Under the pieces are notes generated by a model, which was not told the origin of the DNA, did not search any database, and saw only the letters and a list, made by a program, of their open reading frames with translations. The translations under genes and the position numbers were made by a program. Below, piece after piece: positions 25,830 through 33,639 of a DNA stretch of 64,000 nucleotides. Origin of the DNA: BJGO01 sp964640655 (GTDB lineage: Bacteria > Bacteroidota > Bacteroidia > Chitinophagales > UBA10324). The stretch covers positions 62,001-126,000 of the forward strand of contig CAZXFT010000001.1 of the NCBI GenBank assembly GCA_964640655.1, in the 5' to 3' direction. Each line of letters begins with the position of its first letter. Within the stretch, counting starts at the first letter, position 1.

Positions 25830-27239
25830 ATGAAAAAAGTTTACTTCACAATCATTGCCCTTACACTTTTTGTAACGGCGTATTCTCAAACTCAACATTT
25901 AAGTAACGGCGGCTTCGAAGCTAACCCTTGGAACTCTTTGTGGAGCACTCCTGGCGGACAATCAACACCAAATGGCGGAACAGGAGGATTTTGCACTGCA
26001 CCGGAAGGCTCAAGCTATGTTTGGTTTGGTTCCGGCAACGGCCAGTTCGCTGCAGATAATTACAGTGGCGAAATACGTCAGGACTTCATAGTTCCACCAT
26101 CTAATAATGGATATCCCGTAGCTTATGCCAGAGTTTATTTCAAAGCATCTATCAATACTAATGAAATTGTTGGTGCGGGAGCATACGACCCCATGTATGT
26201 TGACCTGTACTACTTTGGAGGTGCTTTTATCCAGACAATAGGCACTTTAAGCTGCAATAATGGTCAAAATGGTTTTAATACTTGTCAGCAATTTAATGAA
26301 TATTACTTTGATATTCCTAATACTTACCTGGGTAATTATTTAATCATTTCTTTCAAAGCAACTTCCGATGCGGGCTTACCTACCATCTACCGTTTAGATG
26401 ATATCAGAATTGAAGCTACTTACAATTGCGATCTCAACCCACCAAATGTAAACAACACGAATGTGTCTTTAGGCAGTGCTGCAGCTAACAATGTTACCGT
26501 TGCATCTGTTAACACGGGTACTCAGCAATCAGGTTGCAACTGGTCTGCCTCTGTAACTTCCGGCAATTCATGGCTCACCTGCAGTTCTTCGGCTGAAGGT
26601 AATGGTGACATTAATGTTACTGCACAGGAAAACACCACTACCTCATCTCGCGTTGGAACTATTGATGTAGTTGGTTCTGCTGGTCCAACTACCATTACGG
26701 TTACTCAGGCTGGTGCAAACTGTACTTATACGCTCTCCAATGCCACATACAATTGCCCCGATTTTAACTCAAACATTTACACCAATATCGTAAATGTTAC
26801 TGCTCCCACAGGTTGCCCATGGTCTGCTTCTGTAACAGTTGGTCCTGATTGGCTCTCAACTACATCATCAGGCGATGGCCCCGGAAGTATTACTATTTTA
26901 GTAAGCACCAATACTACTCCTAACTCACGCACAGGAAAAATCTCTGTAAATGGAACCATTCTTACAGTTAATCAGCCGGGTAACAATACAAGTGTTAACT
27001 CTATTGAGGAATCAACCATGAGCGTCTTCCCTAATCCTGCATCTAAAGTATTGAATGTTTACAGATCAAATCCAACCTCAATCGAAGAATACCAAATGGT
27101 AAATGTTCTCGGACAAGTTGTTTTGTCAGGCACACTTACCGGACAGTCAACTGCTATAAACATCGAATCACTTCCTAAAGCAGTTTACTTCATTACATTT
27201 ACTAATTCAGCAAAAGCAGTAAAAGTTATTGTGGAATAG
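25830..27239 (+). CDS. Secreted BACON-domain protein with T9SS type A sorting tail
   Basis: 469 residues. Signal peptide 1-20 (ending AYSQ); residues about 21-198 form a jellyroll-like module beginning LSNGGFE and ending DDIRIE, which suggests a carbohydrate-binding or choice-of-anchor domain. Two BACON-like domains follow at about 210-295 (NWSASVTSGNSWLT) and 297-384 (WSASVTVGPDWLS); BACON modules bind carbohydrate or mucin in some proteins. Residues about 397-469 are the T9SS sorting domain. A strong terminator follows the stop. It is probably an adhesin or glycan-binding surface protein. Confidence 0.85.
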   Translation: MKKVYFTIIALTLFVTAYSQTQHLSNGGFEANPWNSLWSTPGGQSTPNGGTGGFCTAPEGSSYVWFGSGNGQFAADNYSGEIRQDFIVPPSNNGYPVAYARVYFKASINTNEIVGAGAYDPMYVDLYYFGGAFIQTIGTLSCNNGQNGFNTCQQFNEYYFDIPNTYLGNYLIISFKATSDAGLPTIYRLDDIRIEATYNCDLNPPNVNNTNVSLGSAAANNVTVASVNTGTQQSGCNWSASVTSGNSWLTCSSSAEGNGDINVTAQENTTTSSRVGTIDVVGSAGPTTITVTQAGANCTYTLSNATYNCPDFNSNIYTNIVNVTAPTGCPWSASVTVGPDWLSTTSSGDGPGSITILVSTNTTPNSRTGKISVNGTILTVNQPGNNTSVNSIEESTMSVFPNPASKVLNVYRSNPTSIEEYQMVNVLGQVVLSGTLTGQSTAINIESLPKAVYFITFTNSAKAVKVIVE

Positions 27240-27282
27240 TATTTCACAGACTTTTAAATAGCAATCATATAACACAAATACA

Positions 27283-27332
27283 GCGAGGTTAAAGAAGGGT
27301 TTAGTAACCAGGCTTTAACCTCGCTTTTTTTT
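27283..27332 (+). terminator. Rho-independent terminator after the BACON-domain gene
   Basis: A perfect 12-bp stem, GCGAGGTTAAAG at 27283-27294 with its complement at 27313-27324, is followed by eight T residues at 27325-27332. It lies 43 bases after the BACON gene stop. Confidence 0.9.
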
Positions 27333-27962
27333 ATACATGCGCATTTATCCCGGCAGGGGGGGGCTCATATTATCCTCATCAATCATAATCTTAAAGTTCC
27401 GTTCATAATAACATTAAGCCGCTCGTGCCATTCCTCGGCATCAGAAATCTCCATTCTATTTTCAACTAAGACAATACAATCCCAACATCTCGTCACCATC
27501 CCGTCTGGCACTGGACACCCCGCCATCGACGGGGTTTCGGCTTGAACTTTCTTTTGAAGTTTTTCTTTACTTCAAGACAAAGAAAAGCGAAAACACAACA
27601 AAAGCTTTATTTCAAGAAACGGAGGTATCTCAAATGCAAACCCCGAAACTCTTATAGACAATTTGTAACACACACATGCACAGATTGAGGTAGAAATTAT
27701 CTTAAGAAACTATGGCACTAAGTTTAAAGCGCATAAATAAATAGTTTTTCATTGTAATGCTTCTTGCCTTGCATGAAATTAATTGCTATTTTTTATCTCA
27801 CTATGGAATTGTTTCTCACATCAGGTAGTGAGTTGTGCAACAGGCACCTATGTTATGCGGCAGTTTTACTCAATCTATGAAGCACAACTCTTGGGAGTTC
27901 TTATACACTTTGTCTGCAGAGTTTGCTCGTTTGGTTATTCTGTAAATAAATGTTCCTTACAT
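27333..27962. other. Gene-poor stretch between the BACON gene and the FG-GAP-like gene
   Basis: About 630 bases without a credible gene. It contains a run of eight G (27356-27363) and one copy of a composite hairpin repeat (27518-27587). The segment around 27830-27880 has no recognisable coding frame. A plus-strand frame of 82 codons at 27783-28031 lacks family character and overlaps the real minus-strand gene. Confidence 0.6.
27518..27587 (+). repeat. Composite hairpin repeat, copy 1
   Basis: Two adjacent inverted repeats: a GC hairpin with arms CCCCG (27518-27522) and CGGGG (27530-27534), then an AT hairpin with arms TTTTCTTT (27561-27568) and AAAGAAAA (27579-27586). The same two-hairpin arrangement occurs in the same orientation at 29879-29938. 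It resembles the palindromic intergenic repeats scattered in many Bacteroidota genomes. Confidence 0.65.
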
Positions 27963-28505
27963 TTAGTTTTGTTGTTTGGTCACTTTCGCAGTTTGGTCCG
28001 GCTTCACAATTTTATTGTCTTTAAACACTAAATATATAGTCTGCTTTAATGAAGGGCAACAACGAGGGTCATCGTCTGCATAGGAAATGTTAGAACAAAA
28101 AATTTTTCCGTACTCAATTTTGTCTGCATCATAAGAAAAACCCCCATCAGTAAAATAATCCTTCCCCTTGTCCGCAAATAGAACATATTCATTGCCAATT
28201 TTGATATAAACTGAAAAACCTTCTTCCATACATTTCAAAAACATTAAAGCATTTCCTCCGCCAGCATCTCTGTCCTCGTCTGTTGCTTCAATACACCAAT
28301 CAATAAAAGCATCTTTAAAACCGTCACCATTCAAGTCGCCAAAAAGAATATTCATTTTAGCGGTTCTTCCGTCTAACCGAGGTGTGAGATACTGCAGATG
28401 TTTATTCTTTAATAGTGCTTCGTCATTTGTGGTTTGAGCAAATGAAATTTTGACTGCTAAAAAAGCAACTGTAAGGAAAAGTAATTTTTTTGTTGTTATT
28501 GTCAT
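27963..28505 (-). CDS. Exported protein with FG-GAP/EF-hand-like motif
   Basis: 180 residues with a signal peptide (about 1-23, ending SFAQ). The segment FGDLNGDGFKDAFIDW is a calcium-binding-type Asp-rich loop as found in FG-GAP/VCBS and EF-hand-like proteins. Several Cys residues follow (CIEATDE, LKCMEE, KIFCSN, DPRCCPSLK) and could form disulfides. There is no sorting tail or lipobox, so it is probably periplasmic. No specific family is recognised. It stands alone between long intergenic stretches on an apparently accessory segment. Confidence 0.6.
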   Translation of the reverse strand: MTITTKKLLFLTVAFLAVKISFAQTTNDEALLKNKHLQYLTPRLDGRTAKMNILFGDLNGDGFKDAFIDWCIEATDEDRDAGGGNALMFLKCMEEGFSVYIKIGNEYVLFADKGKDYFTDGGFSYDADKIEYGKIFCSNISYADDDPRCCPSLKQTIYLVFKDNKIVKPDQTAKVTKQQN

Positions 28506-28973
28506 TTATTTTTTGTTTTCGTGTTGATTATTCTTGCAGGAACTTTCGGGTTAGCACCGGTCCAAAAAATTTCTGCCAACGGTAGATCGTGAGAACACTA
28601 TCCACTTCTCAAATATCCAAAGAAAAATGCTTCAAAAACAATACATAATATATTTTCATGCTCAGAAATCATTCGCATGAACTGGATCACCGCTCGCAAC
28701 CGATTTCAAACCACTGTAAAACGGTACACGGACTACAAAGGGATAGTTTGTGCACGAAAAAACAGAACTCATTAAAAGTCTTAGAGCGAACCTAATATTA
28801 GCGTGGAGCATAGCCGCCTGAAAAACACGCCTGCTTAAAAGCGATGTAATGCTTTAAAGCAAAATATTACAGCAATAAATAAATGAATGAAAAAAGATAG
28901 GAATGTTAATTCACAGCCTGACGGTTTCGGGCTTTGCGTTCGTGCTAGTCTGTCCATGTTGCTCATTTGTCTT
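28506..28973. other. Intergenic stretch with nothing recognised
   Basis: 468 bases between the two minus-strand accessory genes. No frame with family character, no tRNA, no strong terminator and no repeat matching others in the window was seen. Confidence 0.5.
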
Positions 28974-29531
28974 TTAAATTGTTGTCACCAGCCATTTTGC
29001 AAAACTTTGCCAAAGGGTTGTGTTTGGAAAAAAAATAATCAGGATGTTGGGAATTAGCCATATGATAAATGCAATTGTATAAGGATTAATTCTGAATTGC
29101 TTCTTTTTTATTCTGTCGTAAATAATGAGTCCAACAAATACAAGAAGTGTAATCAATGTAATAAGTCCAATGGCTGCAAAAATGTCCATGCCCATCCATG
29201 TCATAAAGACTCGTCCCAATCCTGGTCCGCCAATTACGATGCCGGTGGCAATCATATATCTCATGTGTTTTGGGGTATCTCGCTTATTAAATATTGCAAG
29301 TATGTAATAAATTAGAAAAGGAATTGCGTCTGTCAGTGGGCTATATACGAATGCAAGGGTTTCTGTTTCTGGCTTGGCTTCACTAAGCATACGCAGATAT
29401 TGATTGTGATATACTAAAAGCATGGAAACGAACATTATCGGAACTAAGATGTATGAAAACATCCCAATCAACCGATGTGTTTTCATTTTGTTGTTTGCAA
29501 TAAGTATGGGTTGAATAATTAGCATACTCAA
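28974..29531 (-). CDS. Uncharacterised multi-pass membrane protein (start uncertain)
   Basis: 185 residues if translation begins at the TTG at 29531, the first conventional start codon. Six or more hydrophobic segments are visible (for example MFSYILVPIMFVSMLLVY, then IPFLIYYILAIF, FAAIGLITLITLLVFVGLII). The motif MKTHRLIGMFSY recalls DUF2306-like membrane proteins with conserved His. The same frame continues upstream without a stop to 29714 and encodes another membrane-like segment (YNNLVYFFGVIAVITFIGF, then HHIHAIALTTWL), but contains no ATG, GTG or TTG. The true product is therefore probably longer and the gene may have lost its start codon. Function unknown. Confidence 0.6.
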   Translation of the reverse strand: MSMLIIQPILIANNKMKTHRLIGMFSYILVPIMFVSMLLVYHNQYLRMLSEAKPETETLAFVYSPLTDAIPFLIYYILAIFNKRDTPKHMRYMIATGIVIGGPGLGRVFMTWMGMDIFAAIGLITLITLLVFVGLIIYDRIKKKQFRINPYTIAFIIWLIPNILIIFFPNTTLWQSFAKWLVTTI

Positions 29532-29714
29532 CCATGTGGTTAGTGCTATGGCATGGATATGATGAATGTTCTTAAGTCCAGGAAAGTCTGTAGCTAATGA
29601 GAAGTACTTTTTGTAAAACCCAATGAAGGTAATAACAGCTATTACCCCAAAAAAGTATACCAGATTATTATAACCTTTTTCCAGTGTATATTGAATTATT
29701 GTTGTTTCCTCTAG
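29532..29714 (-). other. Open in-frame 5' extension of the membrane-protein gene, without a normal start codon
   Basis: Read on the minus strand, 61 sense codons precede the TTG at 29531, bounded by a TGA at 29715-29717. They encode a membrane-type segment continuous with the gene downstream. A purine-rich AGAGGAAAC lies just before codons ATA (29697-29699) and ATT. A single change in ATA would restore ATG. Either a rare ATA/ATT start is used or the start codon has mutated. Confidence 0.55.
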
Positions 29715-29878
29715 TCAATATTAAATAGTGTCGTCCAAGCATGACGCATAACTCTCTTATTGCCGCAATTTAACCATACTCCTTTATTTACATAATTTGA
29801 TATCATTCAGCTTACTATCAACCCCTTAACCCCTCACCGTCCCCATAGCATTGGGCAGGCCGCCTAAGTGCCGGGGTG

Positions 29879-29938
29879 CCCCGCCAACGGCGGGGAACTT
29901 ACTTTTGGAGCTTTTCTTTGTTTCAATACAAAGAAAAG
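29879..29938 (+). repeat. Composite hairpin repeat, copy 2
   Basis: A GC hairpin with perfect 7-bp arms CCCCGCC (29879-29885) and GGCGGGG (29889-29895), then an AT hairpin with perfect 10-bp arms CTTTTCTTTG (29911-29920) and CAAAGAAAAG (29929-29938). It has the same order and orientation as the copy at 27518-27587, with better-preserved stems. Confidence 0.75.
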
Positions 29939-30025
29939 CAGTTGCACCACCAAGAGACAATTCACATTAACCCCCATCCTCCATCAACCCCCCAAAAACC
30001 AGCTTTTCACTATCAAATTCGCACA

Positions 30026-30277
30026 TTTCATAATGTAAATTCTGTGTCAAAAGATGTAATAATTGCATCAAAATAAGTAATATTAAATTCAAAATAAGTA
30101 GTATCAAAATCAAAATAAGTAATATTAATATCATAAAATATAATATCAACATCAGAAAATGTAAAATCAATATCTAAAAGTGTATAAACAATATCTAAAA
30201 ATGCAAATACAGAATCAAAAAATGTATATTTGTTATCATAGCGTGTAAAAATCTTATCAAAAGATTAGGAATTCATT
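30026..30277 (+). repeat. Phased degenerate 21-bp tandem array
   Basis: Units begin at 30047, 30068, 30089, 30110, 30131, 30152, 30173, 30194, 30215, 30236 and 30257, with a weaker one at 30026. Spacing is exactly 21 bases throughout, with no insertion or deletion. Approximate consensus is TCAAAAAATGTAATATCAAT plus A. The TC(A/T) at the start of each unit and GTA at positions 10-12 are the best kept, while other columns vary. The array ends at the predicted -33 box of the gene at 30317. It is not CRISPR-like, since no constant repeat/unique spacer partition exists. Confidence 0.85.
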
Positions 30278-30295
30278 TCCCTCTCACTATTTTTG
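30265..30295 (+). promoter_or_regulatory. Predicted promoter of the orphan gene at 30317
   Basis: TTA at 30265-30267, 20 bases, then TATTTTTG at 30288-30295 (fits TAnnTTTG). The ATG at 30317 follows 21 bases after the -7 box. The -33 element lies inside the last unit of the 21-bp array. Confidence 0.5.
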
Positions 30296-30316
30296 GTAAT
30301 CTTCAATCAACTCTAA

Positions 30317-31018
30317 ATGTCAAACCGCATACGCCCTGCCTTCGATGTTCGTCAATTAGAACTTTACTCCATTGCTTCAACCATCGCCACCAACCTCGAA
30401 GAACACTTACCCGACTTTGCCGCCTTCAAAACCAAGTACAATGCAGCGTATATCACCTCTTTCCGCAACCTCATCAACACCGCCGCTCAAACCCCCGACT
30501 ATCAGCAGCGAAACTCAGTCGCTGAATCTATACGCGTAGAACTCAAACAACAGGCTAAAGAAATCTGCAATCTCTGGCAAAGGCTAAAAAGATACATCAT
30601 CGCAGCTTTCGACCCTCAATTACACAAACCGCTGCTCGAGGCCGCCGGCTCCCTATCATATCGCAAGTCCACTCAACTCAACTGGGAGTTTATTCCATCC
30701 TTAACCACCTCAGCCATTCATTTCATGAACCACCGCACCACCGACCTCATCGCCGGTGGCACCAATATGCCTCCATCTTTTCCGGCCACTTTTGCAGCTG
30801 CATCCGCCGCCTACGATGAATTGTATAGCCGCTTCATATATCATCGCCAGTCTCGCGAAGGAACCGAGAAAAAAATAATAATCAATAACCAACTCTATGC
30901 ACAGTGCACGGCAATCTGCCGCGATGGTGCTGTCATTTATCAAAACAAAAGAGGTCTCCGTGTCAAATTCACCTTCTCCCGAATTCGCCGCCTCATCTCC
31001 TCATCCGGCACTAACTAA
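30317..31018 (+). CDS. Uncharacterised basic helical protein downstream of the 21-bp array
   Basis: 233 residues, no signal peptide, mostly helical by composition. I do not recognise a named domain. The pattern AGGTNMPPSFPATFAAASAAYDELY followed by INNQLYAQCTAICRDG and a C-terminal KFTFSRIRRLISSSG recalls a family of small uncharacterised Bacteroidota proteins, but I cannot confirm this from sequence alone. Codon use is unusually C-rich (many ACC, GCC, CTC, ATC) compared with surrounding genes. The gene is preceded by the phased array and predicted promoter. Its last 18 bases overlap the convergent Ppx/GppA gene. Possibly a regulator or structural protein; function unknown. Confidence 0.6.
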   Translation: MSNRIRPAFDVRQLELYSIASTIATNLEEHLPDFAAFKTKYNAAYITSFRNLINTAAQTPDYQQRNSVAESIRVELKQQAKEICNLWQRLKRYIIAAFDPQLHKPLLEAAGSLSYRKSTQLNWEFIPSLTTSAIHFMNHRTTDLIAGGTNMPPSFPATFAAASAAYDELYSRFIYHRQSREGTEKKIIINNQLYAQCTAICRDGAVIYQNKRGLRVKFTFSRIRRLISSSGTN

Positions 31019-31930
31019 CTCCGCCATCACGCCTTCCTTCAGCGAATACCCCGATTGTATTATAGTGTCAATCGAAATGCCTTGCAATATCGTTTCGGTA
31101 AGTAACGCCGCCGCAACCATCATCTCCGCTCTGAACCAAAGCAAGCCCGGCACATGGCGTCGTTCTTCAAGATTCATTGAATACAACAATTGAAACTTCT
31201 GAAGCAATTTTTGTTTATTTAATACATGCACTGGAGCATAACGGACATAATCATTGCTCAACAACATATTTGCAAACGAATCAAACGAACCCGAAGCACC
31301 AACCATAGCTTTAACCTCATATGTTTTACATAGAGCAAAAACTTCATCAAGTTCATTCTTCACATAATTCTTCAAATTCAGTAATTCATCATTCGCAATC
31401 GGTTCACTCCTCTGAAACTTTTGTTTCAGCACCGTAGCACCTATCGGATAACTTTTCTTAAATAAAATTTCTTTCTTATTTGAAATAACAAACTCCGTAC
31501 TGCCTCCACCTATGTCCACCATCAGAAAAGGCTGTTGAAGCAATAATTCGTGTGTGCCACTATGTTGCAGGGCTTTACAAACTCCCTCATAAATAAGTCG
31601 CGCTTCATCATCGCCATTCAATACACTTACATCAACACCTATTATTTCACTTACTAAGATGTGTAATTCATTGGCATTTTTTGCCTTGCGAAACGCAGCC
31701 GTGCCGGTAGCCACAATCATTTCACAACGGTAAGTTTCAATCACATTTTTATACTGCGTCAAAATATTGCGCGCACGTGCAAGAGCAGAAATACTTATTT
31801 CCTCGATGCCTCCCTCGGCCAGGTAAGCCCATTGCTCATCGCGATACACATACTTGATTTTACTTTTTTGCACTTCTGCAAGGAGTAGGTGAAAAGTATT
31901 CGTTCCTAAGTCGAGAATGGCGATGTGCAT
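31001..31930 (-). CDS. Ppx/GppA-type exopolyphosphatase/guanosine pentaphosphatase
   Basis: 309 residues from the ATG at 31930, chosen because MHIAILDLGTNTFHLLLAEV is the family's phosphate-1 motif at the N-terminus; the frame stays open 36 bases further up but adds only noise. Other marks are ATGTAAFRKAKNANEL, NGDDEARLIYEGV, and phosphate-2 VDIGGGSTEFVISN. The ASKHA fold hydrolyses polyphosphate and/or pppGpp. It has only the two catalytic domains, like Ppx2-type short enzymes (about 300 residues), without the E. coli C-terminal extension. It is convergent with and overlaps the gene at 30317. Confidence 0.9.
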   Translation of the reverse strand: MHIAILDLGTNTFHLLLAEVQKSKIKYVYRDEQWAYLAEGGIEEISISALARARNILTQYKNVIETYRCEMIVATGTAAFRKAKNANELHILVSEIIGVDVSVLNGDDEARLIYEGVCKALQHSGTHELLLQQPFLMVDIGGGSTEFVISNKKEILFKKSYPIGATVLKQKFQRSEPIANDELLNLKNYVKNELDEVFALCKTYEVKAMVGASGSFDSFANMLLSNDYVRYAPVHVLNKQKLLQKFQLLYSMNLEERRHVPGLLWFRAEMMVAAALLTETILQGISIDTIIQSGYSLKEGVMAELVSAG

Positions 31931-31963
31931 ATGAGGTATCAAATGTAGTTTTAGAATTAATGT

Positions 31964-32007
31964 CAAAAAAAATCCCGCCTGATGTTTTGTAACATCTCAG
32001 GCGGGAT
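31964..32007 (-). terminator. Rho-independent terminator downstream of the cold-shock gene
   Basis: On the minus strand, ATCCCGCCTG and CAGGCGGGAT arms (31972-32007) with a bulged inner stem are followed by eight T residues. It sits between the cold-shock gene and the Ppx/GppA start. Confidence 0.85.
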
Positions 32008-32043
32008 AATGTGCTTTAATTCCTTCGTGAGGAATGTCGTGGC

Positions 32044-32235
32044 TTAGGTCAATTGCACGTTCACAGCATTCAGGCCTTTTTTGCCTTGTTGAACATCGAA
32101 AGTTACGTTGTCGTTTTCGCGGATGTCTTGTTTCAAACCGCTAACGTGTACGAAAAACTCTTCGCCGGTTCCGTCTTCTTTAATAAATCCGAAACCTTTG
32201 CTGTTGTTAAAAAATTTTACTGTTCCTTTTTTCAT
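32044..32235 (-). CDS. Cold-shock protein (CspA family)
   Basis: 63 residues, a single cold-shock domain. RNP1 is KGFGFIKE and RNP2 is EEFFVHVSGL; the opening MKKGTVKFFNNSKGFGFI is standard. The product is a single-stranded nucleic-acid-binding RNA chaperone in the cytoplasm. A strong terminator follows. It lies 54 bases downstream of the DEAD-box helicase gene, so helicase and chaperone may be co-transcribed and act together on structured RNA. Confidence 0.95.
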   Translation of the reverse strand: MKKGTVKFFNNSKGFGFIKEDGTGEEFFVHVSGLKQDIRENDNVTFDVQQGKKGLNAVNVQLT

Positions 32236-32289
32236 GTTGATTGTTGTTGTTAATGATTAAAAAAATTTGTTTTGTATTAATGAAGTGAT

Positions 32290-33417
32290 TTAGTTGTATG
32301 GATGTGTTTGAACGGTTTGAATATTCTTTTTGATGAGTTTAGTAATGTCGCGCAGATAAGGAACTTCTTCTTTAGTGCAAAAAGAAATAGCGGTGCCGCT
32401 CTCTCCCGCACGACCGGTACGGCCAATACGATGCACATATGTTTCTGCCTGTTCAGGAATTTCAAAATTGATCACGTGCGAAAGTTTGTCCACATCGATA
32501 CCTCTTGAGGCAATATCTGTAGCCACCAGTACACGAACACTGCGGTTCTTAAAACCTTTCAATGCTCTTTCGCGTGCACCTTGCGATTTGTCACCGTGTA
32601 TAGATTCGGCTTTGATGCCTTGTTTATTCAGGTCTTTGGCCACACGGTCAGCTCCGCGTTTGGTACGTGTAAATACCAATGCGTGATCTATGTTATGTTC
32701 AGCAATGACATGCTGCAACAAAGAGCGTTTATTTTCTTTATTGACATAATACACCAATTGCTTCACGCTTTCTGCTGCAGACGAAACCGGCGCAACACTT
32801 ACGGTAACAGGTTGGTGTAATAAACTGCCGGCCAATTTTTTAATTTCATCTGGCAGGGTAGCAGAAAACAACAGTGTTTGTTTTTTCTTGGGCAACTGTG
32901 CAATCACCTTCTTGATATCGTTGATAAAGCCCATATCCAACATACGGTCTGCTTCGTCTAAAACAAATATTTCTATTTGATGGATTCGAATAAAACCTTG
33001 TTGCATTAAATCAAGCAATCTGCCCGGAGTGGCTATCAATATATCAACACCTTTTTGCAGGGCATGAGTTTGCGGCACTTGCGATACACCACCAAATATT
33101 ACAGCACTTCTCAATTTAAGGTGTGACCCATAAACTTTGAAGTTATCGCCAATCTGTGTTGCCAGTTCGCGTGTGGGTGCAAGTATTAATGCACGTATTT
33201 GTTTGGCATTTGCAGCAGGCTGATTGTGTAACAACTGAAGTATAGGCAGTGCAAACGCTGCAGTTTTACCTGTGCCTGTTTGAGCAATGCCGAATATATC
33301 CTTGCCGTCAAGAATATGAGGAATAGCTTGCGATTGGATGGGAGTGGGGCTGGTATAGCCTTTTTGAGTCAGCGCACTCGTTAATGAGTCGATAAGTTGT
33401 AAATTGGAAAATGTCAT
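32290..33417 (-). CDS. DEAD-box RNA helicase (RhlE/DeaD type)
   Basis: 375 residues. Q motif YTSPTPIQSQAIP, motif I AQTGTGKTAAFALP, Ia PTRELATQ, II VLDEADRMLDMGF, III FSATLP, IV ALVFTRTKRGAD, V ATDIASRGIDVD and VI HRIGRTGRAGESG are intact. The C-terminus ends soon after the second RecA domain without the basic or RGG tail common in this family, so it is a minimal helicase. It probably unwinds rRNA or mRNA structure. It lies directly upstream of the cold-shock gene. Confidence 0.95.
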   Translation of the reverse strand: MTFSNLQLIDSLTSALTQKGYTSPTPIQSQAIPHILDGKDIFGIAQTGTGKTAAFALPILQLLHNQPAANAKQIRALILAPTRELATQIGDNFKVYGSHLKLRSAVIFGGVSQVPQTHALQKGVDILIATPGRLLDLMQQGFIRIHQIEIFVLDEADRMLDMGFINDIKKVIAQLPKKKQTLLFSATLPDEIKKLAGSLLHQPVTVSVAPVSSAAESVKQLVYYVNKENKRSLLQHVIAEHNIDHALVFTRTKRGADRVAKDLNKQGIKAESIHGDKSQGARERALKGFKNRSVRVLVATDIASRGIDVDKLSHVINFEIPEQAETYVHRIGRTGRAGESGTAISFCTKEEVPYLRDITKLIKKNIQTVQTHPYN

Positions 33418-33639
33418 TTTATAAAAAGTTTAGTGTACGGTCCCGCGAAATAAGAATCAGTAACGAATCCTGTTTCGCTTCGAAGAAAAATGTGATAAAA
33501 CCGTAGTGTAAACTTTAGATATTACAAAATGCTTTGAGATACATCTCTCTTGTTAGAGCGCTGCAAACATAGGTTGAATAATCTGAATCACCTAATTATT
33601 TAATAATGTGTAAGTACAGTTACTGTTTGTCTTATCCGG

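Noticed and set aside
27783..28031. 82-codon plus-strand ORF
   Set aside because: It overlaps the better-supported minus-strand exported protein and has no family character.
29967..30170. Minus-strand frame encoding a hydrophobic heptad repeat (LILLILI-like)
   Set aside because: It is the translation of the 21-bp array and starts only at TTG; it lacks a plausible signal or membrane-topology pattern and ends in unrelated sequence, and the frame is broken by stops in later units.
30026..30277. CRISPR array
   Set aside because: Units follow each other without spacers, and all columns vary; no cas gene is near.
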